Assembly (NCBI RefSeq): GCF_013127955.1
Contig: NZ_CP053435.1
Span: forward strand, 1,674,001-1,738,000
DNA from: Spirosoma taeanense
GTDB taxonomy: Bacteria; Bacteroidota; Bacteroidia; Cytophagales; Spirosomataceae
Direction: 5' to 3'
DNA length: 64,000 nt
In this document: positions 18,311-27,499 of the stretch, in pieces
Position numbering within the stretch: position 1 is the first letter of the stretch
How the letters are laid out: each line of letters begins with the position of its first letter
Position numbers and translations under genes: made by a program
The notes under the pieces: generated by a model
Told to the model about the DNA's origin: nothing
Seen by the model: the letters and a program-made list of their open reading frames with translations, nothing else
Databases searched by the model: none

Positions 18311-19312
18311 ATGAAGAAGCGGATTATCAAAGTCGTTGCTATCGTCGTTGGGGCGGTGGTCCTGATTGCGGGGACCGGTCTGGCTTACGTTAAACTGATC
18401 CTGCCGGATGTTGGGCCTCCTCCCGACATAAGTATCCGAGCCAATGCTGCTCAGATTGAGCATGGCCGGTATCTGGCGAATCACGTCGCAATATGCGTAG
18501 ATTGTCATTCCGCCCGCGATTGGACTAAACTGAGCGGTCCGATTATTACCGGTACGGTCGGTAAAGGAGGAGAAGGCTTTCGGCGCGAGCAGGGGTTTCC
18601 AGGCAATTACTACGCCCCGAATATTACGCCCGCTCACATTGGCAACTGGACCGACGGCGAAATCTACCGCACAATCACGACGGGCGTGAGCCGCGACGGG
18701 CGGGCCTTATTTCCTGTCATGCCGTATGCAAATTTCGGGAAGATGGACCCGGAGGATATTAAAGCGATCATTGCTTATCTGCGCACGATTCAGCCCATTG
18801 AAAATAAAGCGATTCCTGCGCCGGAGTCGGATTTTCCGATGAATTTTATTCTGAATACCATTCCCCAGAAGGCACAGGCGGGCAAGCGTCCCGACACAAC
18901 CGATCACCTGGCGTATGGGCGTTATATGATTACGTTTGCCAGTTGTGGCGACTGCCACACGCCCATCGACAAACAGGGCCAGCCGTTGCCGGGCATGACT
19001 TTTGCCGGTGGGCGCGAGTTTCCACTGCCGACCGGCACAGTGCGCTCGGCCAACCTGACTCCGCACGAAACGGGCCTGAAGCAAATGACCCGTCAGGCGT
19101 TTGTGGCCCGGTTTAAGGCTTATTCGCACCAAGAATACGTAAGCCCCGAGGTTCGTGAGAACGAGTTTAATTCAATAATGCCCTGGACGATGTATTCCGG
19201 TATGACAGAACATGACCTGGGAGCGATTTACGATTATCTACGAACGGTTGCGCCGGTGGAGCATAGAGTAGAGCGGTTTACGCCGAAATCAAAATTAATG
19301 GCGAGCCGGTGA
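18311..19312 (+). CDS. dihaem cytochrome c protein, membrane-anchored
   Basis: An N-terminal transmembrane segment (~7-29) anchors a periplasmic part with two cytochrome c domains. The haem motifs are CVDCH (62-66) and CGDCH (212-216); likely axial Met residues occur in FPVMPY (~137) and NSIMPWTMY. The arrangement resembles the cytochrome subunits of periplasmic alcohol or sugar dehydrogenases, so electron transfer from a dehydrogenase to the respiratory chain is plausible. No dehydrogenase gene is adjacent, so the partner is unknown. The gene is monocistronic with its own terminator. Confidence 0.9.
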   Translation: MKKRIIKVVAIVVGAVVLIAGTGLAYVKLILPDVGPPPDISIRANAAQIEHGRYLANHVAICVDCHSARDWTKLSGPIITGTVGKGGEGFRREQGFPGNYYAPNITPAHIGNWTDGEIYRTITTGVSRDGRALFPVMPYANFGKMDPEDIKAIIAYLRTIQPIENKAIPAPESDFPMNFILNTIPQKAQAGKRPDTTDHLAYGRYMITFASCGDCHTPIDKQGQPLPGMTFAGGREFPLPTGTVRSANLTPHETGLKQMTRQAFVARFKAYSHQEYVSPEVRENEFNSIMPWTMYSGMTEHDLGAIYDYLRTVAPVEHRVERFTPKSKLMASR

Positions 19313-19327
19313 GTGAATAGCCTGATG

Positions 19328-19366
19328 ACAAACGGCCCCGAAACGCTACGTATCGGGGCCGTTTGT
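19328..19366. terminator. terminator between cytochrome c and convergent ferrochelatase gene
   Basis: A 13-bp perfect stem (19328-19340 with 19354-19366, 13-nt loop) with GGCCCC-type core and T-rich tail. It lies 15 bp after the cytochrome gene and 32 bp before the end of hemH on the other strand, so it can serve both. Confidence 0.85.
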
Positions 19367-19398
19367 TTGTATAGTTTCTAACCGAAATGATTGACTCG

Positions 19399-20460
19399 TT
19401 ACGCTGTTTTGACCAGATCAACCAGCGTTTCAATCCAGATAGGGCTGTCGTTCAGGCTTTCAACCAGCTGCCAGTGCTGCCCGCCCGCTTTCTCAAACAG
19501 TTCTTTGTATTCTTCCCCAACTTCAATGGTCGTCTCCAGACAGTCGGCCACGAACGCGGGCGAGAACGCCAGCACACGTTTGGCTCCTTTGGCTACCAGT
19601 TCTGGAATGACCTCGTCGGTGTAGGGCTTAATCCAGGGATCGCTGCCCAGTCGGGACTGGAAACTGGTCGTGTACTTACCTTCGGGAATGCCTAAGGCCC
19701 GCACCAGCCGACGGGTGGTTTCAAAGCACTGTGCCCGGTAACAGTGCTGGTTCAGCGCATGCAGAGAGCCGCAGCATTCGCCAAACTGACACACGCTTTT
19801 GGTGATGTCGCCCTTCCGGATCTGGCTTTCGGGCAGGCCGTGGTAGCTGAACAGAAAATGGTCGTAATCATGCTGAGCCATGTATTTCCGGCCCAGCTGC
19901 GCAAACCCTTCGATAAACTTTGGGTGATCTGCGAAACGGTTAACAAAACGAATCTCCGGAATCACCTGCCAGGCTTTGACGATGTCCATCACTTTTTCAT
20001 AAACCGAGCCGGTCGACGCCGATGCATACTGCGGAAAGAAGGGAACCACGACAAGTTCGGTTAGGCCCAGCCGCTGAAACGCATCCAGCCCGGCCTGAAT
20101 ACTCGGGCTCTGGTAGCGCATGGCCAGTTTAACCACGTAATCGTCGCCAAGGGATCGCTGTAATTCACGTTCAACCACTTCGCCGTAATACTTCAGCGGG
20201 GAGCCGGTTTCGGTCCAGAGCTGCTTGTATACTTTAGCCGATTTGGGGGCCCGGAACGGGGCAATGATCCCGTTGACGAGCAGAAAACGCGACACGAACG
20301 GAACGTCAATGACGCGTCCATCCATCAAAAACTCACGCAGGTATTTACGGACGTCCGGCACCGAGGGGCTGTCAGGCGTGCCTAGGTTTACAATTAGTAC
20401 CCCCGTTTTACCAATCGACTTCGGTTTAGCAGCGGGCGGGTGTAAAACAGGTGCTTCCAT
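19399..20460 (-). CDS. hemH: ferrochelatase
   Basis: The enzyme inserts Fe2+ into protoporphyrin IX, the last step of haem synthesis. The N-terminal GVLIVNLGTPDSP motif, the catalytic His in FSYHGLPES and the metal-site Glu in ADCLETTIEVGEEY are all present. The length of 353 residues is usual for the bacterial enzyme, with a short Pro-rich leader before the core. A secreted LolA-like protein lies 117 bp upstream on the same strand. Haem made here could supply the neighbouring dihaem cytochrome, although that link is only positional. Confidence 0.96.
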   Translation of the reverse strand: MEAPVLHPPAAKPKSIGKTGVLIVNLGTPDSPSVPDVRKYLREFLMDGRVIDVPFVSRFLLVNGIIAPFRAPKSAKVYKQLWTETGSPLKYYGEVVERELQRSLGDDYVVKLAMRYQSPSIQAGLDAFQRLGLTELVVVPFFPQYASASTGSVYEKVMDIVKAWQVIPEIRFVNRFADHPKFIEGFAQLGRKYMAQHDYDHFLFSYHGLPESQIRKGDITKSVCQFGECCGSLHALNQHCYRAQCFETTRRLVRALGIPEGKYTTSFQSRLGSDPWIKPYTDEVIPELVAKGAKRVLAFSPAFVADCLETTIEVGEEYKELFEKAGGQHWQLVESLNDSPIWIETLVDLVKTA

Positions 20461-20577
20461 GTAGAGGGAAACAGTGGATGAAACAAGTTAGTTTGGAAAT
20501 GTGCGATTCGGTTCCGGGTTCTGGTTTGTTCAGAAAAAAGCACTTGTCCAAACCGCCCAGACCGTGGTCGCTTCCTA

Positions 20578-21372
20578 TCACTTGGCCAGAGGATACCGGC
20601 TTAAATCGGTTCGGGTAAGGTCGCTGAATACCTCACCCGGTAAACCCGAAAAGACTTTAATATCCGTAATGTCGCGGTCACCCCGTTCGCCCGAGAGGAG
20701 TATGTCCCCATGCTTCTGGTAATCGGCCCAGGGCAAAGTAAAGCGGGGGGTCTCGTCCGTATACTTGGGAAAGTGAGCCCACTGCGTAACCAGATGCGAC
20801 TGCTTATCGACCCAGATTTTATATTTATTATCGGGAGTATTGCCAACGTTTTTGAACGTCATTTGCAGCACATCGGCCGGTTTGCCGTCTTTGGTTGCCT
20901 CTTCGCCCAGGTATTTCAGCGTAACGCCGGAATCCTTCAGCTTAAACGGCATAACGAGCCAGTAGGAGTCGTTGATCCAGGCGGCTTTACCCTGTTTGAC
21001 GTACTTGGCCACTGAATCGGGTTGGGTAAGTTCTGCACCGTTTTTGAAAACGCGGCCCTGATCGGTGTTAATGTTCAGAATGACCGTTTGGTCGTCTCGA
21101 AGATTATCCACCCGGACGTTTCCCGTCCATTTATCCCAGACCAGCTTCCGGAAACCAAAGAAATTCCAGGCAATGAAATGCGTATTATCCCAGGCTTTCC
21201 GGCCGCCCATAGCCCGCATGACATCGTCGGCAATCTGAACGGCTTTGGGGTCTGAGCCGGCCATATCAAAGCCTTCCGCAGGCGGATTTGCCGATTTACG
21301 GGACTGAGCAAAACAAAGTAAGGGACTCACCAGCAGAATAAGCAGTAAACGTTGACGGGTTTTCATAGACAA
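20578..21372 (-). CDS. secreted protein of unknown function, LolA/outer-membrane lipoprotein-sorting-like fold
   Basis: The 264-residue protein has a signal peptide (MKTRQRLLLILLVSPLLCFAQ; MKTR at codon 3 is an alternative start). The mature part contains an ADDVMRAMGGRKAWD segment followed by many alternating beta strands with Trp/Tyr residues (WDKWTGNVRVD, GKPADVLQMTF, NKYKIWVDKQSHLVTQW). That pattern resembles the LolA-like half-barrel that binds hydrophobic ligands. No named function can be assigned. It is divergent from oxyR and upstream of hemH on the same strand. Confidence 0.6.
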   Translation of the reverse strand: MSMKTRQRLLLILLVSPLLCFAQSRKSANPPAEGFDMAGSDPKAVQIADDVMRAMGGRKAWDNTHFIAWNFFGFRKLVWDKWTGNVRVDNLRDDQTVILNINTDQGRVFKNGAELTQPDSVAKYVKQGKAAWINDSYWLVMPFKLKDSGVTLKYLGEEATKDGKPADVLQMTFKNVGNTPDNKYKIWVDKQSHLVTQWAHFPKYTDETPRFTLPWADYQKHGDILLSGERGDRDITDIKVFSGLPGEVFSDLTRTDLSRYPLAK

Positions 21373-21485
21373 GACGTTTGGAGAAACAAAAGTAGAACAG
21401 GAAATGATTAGTTTGGTTTGATAGGATTTAGATTTGTATCAATTTTATCAATATTTCTGTCAGTCAGTAGCTGACGCCATTTCGG

Positions 21486-22424
21486 ATGACGCTTACTCAA
21501 CTCGATTATATCGTTGCGGTGGATACGCACCGGCATTTTGCTACGGCTGCCGAGAACTGCCACGTTACCCAGCCGACGCTGAGTATGCAGATTCAGAAGC
21601 TGGAAGATGAACTGGGCGTGCTGGTATTCGACCGCTCAAAACAGCCGGTTGTGCCGACCGAAACAGGGCAGGCAATTCTGGCGCAGGCGCGGGAGGTATT
21701 GCGGGCGGCCCGGCGTATTCCGGAAATCGTGAGCGAATCGAAGAACGATTTCCAGGGCGATCTCAGGATTGGTATTATTCCTACGCTGGCTCCGTATCTG
21801 CTGCCGTATTTTATTGGTGAGTTTATCGCAAAATACCCGTCCGTGTCGGTGCAGATTCAGGAACTGGTTACGGAGCAGATCGTGGAGCGGTTGCGTAACG
21901 GCCTGATCGACGTTGGGCTGGTCGTTACGCCGTTGTCAGAGAACGGAATAACTGAAATGCCGTTGTTTCGGGAACCGTTCGTGGTATATGCCGCCAATTC
22001 CCATCCGCTTGCCCAGGCCGATGTTATCCTGCCTGAGGACCTCCAGACCGAAGGACTGTGGCTGCTGACAGAAGGTCACTGTTTCCGGAATCAGGTGATG
22101 AACCTCTGCGGAGCCGACCGTCAGCTGAACGGAAACGCTACCCTGCGCTACGAAACCGGCTCGCTCGAAACGCTGATCAAACTTATTGACCGTCAGGATG
22201 GGTTTACGCTGCTGCCGTACCTCGCTACGTTCGATATGGACGAGGTTCGTCGGTCGCGCATCCGGCCGTTTGGCGCCCCCCAGCCAGTGCGGGAGGTAAG
22301 TCTGGTCATTCACCGCAGTTTTCTGAAACGCCAGCTCATTAATGCCCTTCAGCGCGAAATTCTGGCGCATCTGCCCACCGAACTGGTAGCCGGAAAGCAG
22401 CCGGTGAAGCTGGTCGGGCTGTAG
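21486..22424 (+). CDS. oxyR: LysR-family peroxide-sensing regulator OxyR
   Basis: The N-terminal LysR winged helix (residues ~1-60, AAENCHVTQPTLSMQIQKLE) is followed by a substrate-like sensor domain. The sensor contains both redox Cys of OxyR at 199 and 208 (GHCFRNQVMNLC). Spacing and numbering match the E. coli protein, where they form a disulfide on peroxide exposure. The protein is thus expected to activate peroxide-defence genes. The length of 312 residues is normal. The gene is divergent from a secreted LolA-like gene, with 113 bp between them that should carry an autoregulated operator, and converges on a zincin gene. No catalase or ahpC is in the window. Confidence 0.92.
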   Translation: MTLTQLDYIVAVDTHRHFATAAENCHVTQPTLSMQIQKLEDELGVLVFDRSKQPVVPTETGQAILAQAREVLRAARRIPEIVSESKNDFQGDLRIGIIPTLAPYLLPYFIGEFIAKYPSVSVQIQELVTEQIVERLRNGLIDVGLVVTPLSENGITEMPLFREPFVVYAANSHPLAQADVILPEDLQTEGLWLLTEGHCFRNQVMNLCGADRQLNGNATLRYETGSLETLIKLIDRQDGFTLLPYLATFDMDEVRRSRIRPFGAPQPVREVSLVIHRSFLKRQLINALQREILAHLPTELVAGKQPVKLVGL

Positions 22425-22459
22425 AGTTCATCAGGTGCGCGGGTGTGACGGCTTACTGC

Positions 22460-23293
22460 TCATCGGGAAGTCGTTGGGGTGGTCCTACGTTTATCCCGCT
22501 CCAGCTGCCGGTAGGTTTGCCCAAAATCTGATCCGGCAGCAACTGCGTCGACCAGGCTTCGTACGCCCGCCTTACCTACCACCGACAGCCAGCGGGCAAC
22601 CTCTTCAGCGGCCGTCTGGTAAGCCAGCAGAATGTGGCCGGCGTCACCCCCAAAAAAATCGCGGGTGGTTTCCAAATCCGACAGTTTTACCATGGGCCGG
22701 TTGGGAAATACCATCGGAGCGGGGCCACCAAAGTTTGTCGGGTTGTCGGCGTTCCGGTCGGGATGCTGCCACACGGCCGGGTTGCTGAACCGGTAGTCGA
22801 CCATCAGGGCTAAGCCCTCGTTGAACCACTGCGGAATCTGGCGTTTAACCCGCCACCAGCCCAGGCGGGCAAACAGTTCATCGTGACAAAGTTCGTGCGC
22901 GATTACATCGGCATTATTCCCATCGGGACCCAGCACCAGATAGGAGGCTCCCCAGGGCGTGCCCAAACTGCAGCCCGCTCCTTCCCCTCCGACGCAGTAC
23001 TGTTCGTAGTCGGCCTGCTGAGGACAGTAAATCAGTATGGCCCGCCCGCGTCGGGCGCCCATAAATTCCCGAATGCGTTTGTGCGCTGTCCAGACGTGCG
23101 CTGCCAGCCGGGCCTGTTGCCGCGCGGTGGCAGTCTGGCTAACGTAAACCGGGTTGCTGTCCATATCCGGCATGACGCGAAACTCGGCTGAATGCTCCAC
23201 GCGCATACACCGCAGCACCTGCGGATAAAGCAGCATGAAACCAATCGGCAGGGCAACCAGCAGCGGAAATACGGAACGGAACAACCAACGCAT
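22460..23293 (-). CDS. membrane-anchored zincin-like metallopeptidase
   Basis: A signal anchor (~7-27) is followed by an extracytoplasmic domain with HELCH at 133-137 and a downstream WFNEGLAL (Glu ~159). This matches the HExxH plus Glu gluzincin-like (peptidase MA-like) zinc site. The length is 277 residues. The substrate is unknown; such proteins in Bacteroidota are usually annotated only by this motif. The gene faces the FAD protein across a shared ~126-bp region with a striking 20-bp hairpin. Confidence 0.75.
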   Translation of the reverse strand: MRWLFRSVFPLLVALPIGFMLLYPQVLRCMRVEHSAEFRVMPDMDSNPVYVSQTATARQQARLAAHVWTAHKRIREFMGARRGRAILIYCPQQADYEQYCVGGEGAGCSLGTPWGASYLVLGPDGNNADVIAHELCHDELFARLGWWRVKRQIPQWFNEGLALMVDYRFSNPAVWQHPDRNADNPTNFGGPAPMVFPNRPMVKLSDLETTRDFFGGDAGHILLAYQTAAEEVARWLSVVGKAGVRSLVDAVAAGSDFGQTYRQLERDKRRTTPTTSR

Positions 23294-23308
23294 AGAGGAT
23301 GGCAGGAT

Positions 23309-23363
23309 TATCGGACTGCGATTTACGAAGGATTGATTTTAAATCGTAAATCGCAGTCCGATA
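23309..23363. repeat. 20-bp perfect inverted repeat in a divergent promoter region
   Basis: Arms 23309-23328 and 23344-23363 are exact reverse complements separated by 15 nt. The hairpin lies between the start of the zincin gene and the start of the flavoprotein gene, so it is not a simple terminator. It could be an operator, an mRNA 5' structure or a small mobile remnant. Confidence 0.8.
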
Positions 23364-23419
23364 TCAATAACTCTGCCTGCGTGTTTGCCGGTACTTCCGT
23401 AAACCCGCGGGGTGTTTGC

Positions 23420-24433
23420 ATGTTTATGCCTTCAGCACTCATCATTGGCGCGGGTATGGCAGGCCTGACGGCGGCCCGCGAATTAACTCGTTACGGCTGG
23501 GATGTGGTCGTTCTGGACAAGGGACGGGGTGTGGGCGGTCGTATGGCTACCCGGCGTATCGAACCAGCGAGTTCCCAAACAATGCCGGCCGGTTTGATCC
23601 GCGCGGATCACGGCGCTTCGTATTTCCCGGTCCGGACGCCTGAGTTCCGGCAGGTGGTAGCGCAACTGATTGAAGCGCATGTGGTGAAAGAATGGCACCT
23701 GGAAACAGCTCAGGTTGCCGACGTATCTGTCGAAGGTCCGTATTATACAGGCGTTGAGGGCATGAGCGCCGTACCCAAATACCTGGCAAGGAACCTGACT
23801 ATTCAAACGAATCAGAAGGTGATCCGAATAACGTCCGAAGCTGCCGGATGGCTCGTAGAAACCGAGTCGGGCGAGTCGTACCGGGCAGAGGCTCTGATTA
23901 GTACGTTACCCGCTCCACAGGCGTTGATGCTGCTGCAACAAAGCTCGTTTAACCTGTCGGCTGCCGACCAGACTGCTCTGTCGGGGATTAGGTACCAGCC
24001 CTGTCTGGCCGTAATCGCGGCCCTTTCTGAACCGAGCCGGATTCCCGCGCCGGGTGCTGTACGTCATCCGACGGATGACGTAGCGTGGGTGGCGGATAAC
24101 CAGCAGAAAGGAATTTCGTCCAATCCATCGGTTACGGTGCACGCCAGTGCGGCATTCAGCCAGCGGCATCTGGAGGACGCCGACCTGAACGCAGTTGGCC
24201 GGCAGCTTCTGAATCAGCTCGACGAATGGATTCCCGCCAATGCCGTAGCTACGATTCAGGTACACCGCTGGCGGTACAGTCTGGCCGACGAACGTTACCC
24301 GGCTCCGTTTCTAAACGCACAGGCTCCGTTCCCGCTGGTGTTTGGGGGCGACGGTTTTGGGGCAGGAGGGGTCGAAGGAGCGTTTATGTCGGGGTTGCGG
24401 CTGGCCGAATTCCTGCAACAGAACCGGCGCTGA
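23420..24433 (+). CDS. FAD-dependent oxidoreductase, renalase/amine-oxidoreductase-like
   Basis: The N-terminal Rossmann motif ALIIGAGMAGLTAAREL is followed by VVVLDKGRGVGGRMATR, the pattern of bacterial renalase-like flavoproteins. The C-terminal GGDGFGAGGVEGAFMSG segment is the FAD-contacting end. Length is 337 residues from ATG 23420 (ATG 23426 is equally possible). An upstream frame from 23192 crosses the hairpin and is rejected as non-coding. Known family members act on small amine or isomeric nicotinamide substrates; the substrate here is open. It converges with the next monooxygenase-like gene. Confidence 0.85.
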   Translation: MFMPSALIIGAGMAGLTAARELTRYGWDVVVLDKGRGVGGRMATRRIEPASSQTMPAGLIRADHGASYFPVRTPEFRQVVAQLIEAHVVKEWHLETAQVADVSVEGPYYTGVEGMSAVPKYLARNLTIQTNQKVIRITSEAAGWLVETESGESYRAEALISTLPAPQALMLLQQSSFNLSAADQTALSGIRYQPCLAVIAALSEPSRIPAPGAVRHPTDDVAWVADNQQKGISSNPSVTVHASAAFSQRHLEDADLNAVGRQLLNQLDEWIPANAVATIQVHRWRYSLADERYPAPFLNAQAPFPLVFGGDGFGAGGVEGAFMSGLRLAEFLQQNRR

Positions 24434-24459
24434 ATAACGGGGAGGGCTCTGCCTAGCGT

Positions 24460-25950
24460 TTATGCGCGATTGGCGGCCAGCTGTCGGGCCTGCACGATGT
24501 TATAGTCGGCCGGATTCACCCGACGCGTAGCGTTGCGGTAAGCAACCGTCAGAGCGGGCCAGAGGGTCGTATTCCGGCCGCGTGCATCCAGATACCAGCT
24601 CTGGCAACCCGAGGCCCAGACGGTGCGCGCCAATTTCTGCTGGATGTCGGCGTTATAAGCGGCCTGAACTTCGGGCTTTACGTCCAGAAAGGCGTCATGG
24701 CCTGCCCGTTCCAGAAGATCAAGGTAACCCAGTACATAATTAACCTGCGACTCGATCATGTGAACGATAGAGTTGTGGCCAAGTCCCGTGTTAGGGCCAA
24801 CCAGAAACAGCAGGTTCGGGTATCCCGAAGTTGTCAGGCCGTAATGAGCTTCGGGGCCGGTCGTTAACCATTCGTCGAAGAGGCTGCGCCCGTTTCGGCC
24901 GATGATGTTCAGATCGCAGATAATTTCTGATGCGACGAAGCCGGTACCAAAGATAAGTACGTCTATTGGGCGCTCGGTGCCGTCGCTGGTGACGACGGCG
25001 TTTGGTTTGACCTCGGCAATGCGTTCGGTTACCAGTTCGACATTGGGACGAGTGAGTGCCGGGTAATAATCATCCGACACCAGCACCCGTTTACAGCCCA
25101 TCTTGTAATTGGGGGTGGCTTTCCGGCGAAGCTCAGGGTCGTCAATGGACGCTTCGAGGTGTTTACGTGCCTGCGCCGTACCGAACTTATGAAACGTTTC
25201 ATTCCCCAGAAACGACAGCCCCCGAAGCTCGTTGAGCCAGTAGATAAACGTCCGGTAGGATTTCTGAAAGACGGGTAGCTGGCGGAAAAGCCGTTGTTCA
25301 ACCGACGACACCGCCCGGTCGAGCCGGGGCATGACGTAGGGCGCGGTACGCTGAAACACCGTGAGCTGACCAACGATGGGCGCAATGGCCGGCACGATCT
25401 GGATCGCACTGGCACCCGTACCTACAACGGCGACCCGCTTACCGGTCAGGTCGTATGAAGTATCCCAGCGGGAGGAGTGAAACGTCCGGCCCGCAAACTG
25501 GTCCAGGCCGGGCAGTTTCGGAATGGTGGGCCGGTTGAGTGGCCCAATCGCGCCAATGACTACGCGGGCCGTCAGGGCATTGCCAGTCCGGTCGGTTACA
25601 GTCCAGCAGGCGTTTTCTTCCGAAAATTCGGTGCGGATAATTTCGGTATGATAGCGAATATGCGGCTGGAGGTTGTAAGTGTCCACAACGTTTTGAAGGT
25701 ACGCCAGAATTTCAGGCTGAGGAGAATACATCCGCGACCAGTTGGGGTTCGGCGCAAAGGACAACGAGTAGAGGTGAGAGGGAACGTCGCAGGCGCAGCC
25801 AGGATAGATGTTATCCCGCCAAGTGCCGCCCACTCTATCGGCCCGCTCAAAGACCACGAAAGAGGTGTTGCTACGTTGTTTCAGCCGGACAGCCGCCCCC
25901 AGCCCCGCAAACCCGGCCCCGATAATTGCTACGTCAACGTCTGGTTTCAT
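24460..25950 (-). CDS. flavin-containing Baeyer-Villiger-type monooxygenase
   Basis: The protein has two dinucleotide-binding motifs, GAGFAG (~11-16, FAD) and GTGASA (NADPH). Between them is FAGRTFHSSRWD, which fits the Baeyer-Villiger fingerprint FxGxxxHxxxW(D). These enzymes oxidise ketones to esters or lactones, or act on related substrates; the natural substrate is unknown. ATG 25950 is preferred to the frame start at 25980, since it lies just before the first strand. Length is 496 residues. The upstream amine-oxidase-like gene ends 51 bp away on the same strand, so the two may form an operon. Confidence 0.88.
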   Translation of the reverse strand: MKPDVDVAIIGAGFAGLGAAVRLKQRSNTSFVVFERADRVGGTWRDNIYPGCACDVPSHLYSLSFAPNPNWSRMYSPQPEILAYLQNVVDTYNLQPHIRYHTEIIRTEFSEENACWTVTDRTGNALTARVVIGAIGPLNRPTIPKLPGLDQFAGRTFHSSRWDTSYDLTGKRVAVVGTGASAIQIVPAIAPIVGQLTVFQRTAPYVMPRLDRAVSSVEQRLFRQLPVFQKSYRTFIYWLNELRGLSFLGNETFHKFGTAQARKHLEASIDDPELRRKATPNYKMGCKRVLVSDDYYPALTRPNVELVTERIAEVKPNAVVTSDGTERPIDVLIFGTGFVASEIICDLNIIGRNGRSLFDEWLTTGPEAHYGLTTSGYPNLLFLVGPNTGLGHNSIVHMIESQVNYVLGYLDLLERAGHDAFLDVKPEVQAAYNADIQQKLARTVWASGCQSWYLDARGRNTTLWPALTVAYRNATRRVNPADYNIVQARQLAANRA

Positions 25951-26001
25951 GCGCAGTGCTTTCTGATCAAATATAACCAAAAAGAGCGGGAAGGTGGAAG
26001 C

Positions 26002-27294
26002 TTATTGCCGACGGATTAGTTCGGCGACTTCCCGTCCGGTTTGCATGGCCGCGTTGAGCGATGGGTAGGTGGTCTGGTCGCCACACTGATAGAGGTGCTC
26101 GGCCAGTTTCAGCGGCTGATGCACCGTGTTGGCCCAGGCGTAATCCGGGTTATAGGCGGGCAGGGCATGAGGAATATGGTACGTCTGCAAATGCCGCCAC
26201 TGCTGCACCTCATTGCCAAACCAATCGGTTAGTTCCCGCTGGATGCGTTCGGTAAGAGCCGCTTCGCTGACCAATTCAAGCCCCTGAGTGCTGACCGAGA
26301 CAAGCGTTTGACCAGCCGGCGCATAATCCGGAGCCACGTCGCTCATCACGGCGAGATTATGCACCGCCGAGCTTCGGTTGGTATTCAGCATCAGCAGCCG
26401 CTGGTGGTTTGGGCTGCTGGCGGCCGCAAAATACGTGCAGGTGGTATGGTTGAACAGGCGTTCCGGGTCGTTGGCCGATGCGGAGCGACCGAGTAACAGA
26501 TTGGCCTGGGCGGCATCAACGGCCAGCACTATCGTTGGAGCCGTCCTTGTCTCACCATTGGTTAGCCGGACGGTGTTGCCGTCAAGCGCCATAACGGGTG
26601 CGTTGAGTCGAATTTGTCCCGGCGACAACCGATCGGCCAGCTGATCGGCGATGGCGCCAATACCCCGCGCCGGTACGGCCGCATCGCCGGTGAAAAACAT
26701 CCGGAAGCAAAATTCAAAGAAATTACTCGATGTCGTGAGCGCATCTTCCAGAAAAACACCCCCGAAAAACGGCCGGAAAAAACGCTCGATAATCTGGTCC
26801 GAAAAACCGAACTCCTCTAAAAATGCCAGCGTCGTTACCGGCGTCTGCCGGAATAATTCGTCAATGGGCAGACCCTGGGTTTGGCGAAGCAGCTCAACAA
26901 TCCGCAGCTTGTCGTTGAAGCGACCCACTGGTGAAGCCAGCGTCTGGAAAACCTTGTGCGGCTCCTGAAACGGATTCAGTAGCGTCATCCAGCGGGCATC
27001 GGATCCGGTTTCGGCATGGTGAATCAGCGCTCCGGACCGGAACGGCTTCAAAGCGAGCGCCGTATAATTCAATAGCCGTTGAGCCTCCGGATACGCCGTT
27101 AGCAGAATCTGGAACCCCCGGTCGAGCCGAAACCCATCGACCCGATCCGTGCGAACCCGTCCGCCTACGCCGTCGGCCGCTTCGAGTACAAGCGCGTCAA
27201 TACCGGCCTGTTTGAGATAAACAGCGCAGGTGAGTCCGGCAACTCCGGCGCCGACAATAATAACGGGCGATTCTGGCGTGTGCATAAACGACAT
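26002..27294 (-). CDS. NAD(P)/FAD-dependent oxidoreductase, amine-oxidase/phytoene-desaturase-like
   Basis: The N-terminal FAD motif IIVGAGVAGLTCAVYLKQAG is followed by ALVLEAADGVGGRVRTD and GFRLDRGFQILLTAYPEA, the usual order in the amine-oxidase/desaturase superfamily. The C-terminal LYQCGDQTTYPSLNAAMQTG motif is the FAD-binding end. Length is 430 residues; ATG 27294 or, three codons later, 27285 may be used. Relatives take part in carotenoid and other isoprenoid chemistry or amine oxidation, but the substrate cannot be told. It is probably co-transcribed with the monooxygenase downstream. Confidence 0.85.
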   Translation of the reverse strand: MSFMHTPESPVIIVGAGVAGLTCAVYLKQAGIDALVLEAADGVGGRVRTDRVDGFRLDRGFQILLTAYPEAQRLLNYTALALKPFRSGALIHHAETGSDARWMTLLNPFQEPHKVFQTLASPVGRFNDKLRIVELLRQTQGLPIDELFRQTPVTTLAFLEEFGFSDQIIERFFRPFFGGVFLEDALTTSSNFFEFCFRMFFTGDAAVPARGIGAIADQLADRLSPGQIRLNAPVMALDGNTVRLTNGETRTAPTIVLAVDAAQANLLLGRSASANDPERLFNHTTCTYFAAASSPNHQRLLMLNTNRSSAVHNLAVMSDVAPDYAPAGQTLVSVSTQGLELVSEAALTERIQRELTDWFGNEVQQWRHLQTYHIPHALPAYNPDYAWANTVHQPLKLAEHLYQCGDQTTYPSLNAAMQTGREVAELIRRQ

Positions 27295-27466
27295 TCATTT
27301 CAGATGGAGAGCAAAAATAGACGATCCGCGAAGCACATAAATGATGAGAGCCGATTTATGTGGTACTATTTTTAGATAAATTGAATATAACTAAGTTGAT
27401 AAAATAATAATATACTGAAAATCAGTAGCTAATACTATTAGTTAGATACTTTTTTTTAGAATGTAT

Positions 27467-27474
27467 TAATTTTG
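27467..27474 (+). promoter_or_regulatory. possible -7 promoter element for the trpG-like gene
   Basis: TAATTTTG fits the Bacteroidota -7 consensus TAnnTTTG and lies 25 bp before the ATG at 27500. No good -33 TTTG is seen at the expected spacing, so confidence is modest. Confidence 0.4.
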
Positions 27475-27499
27475 CCGGGCTGAGTGGTGTTATAGGGCC

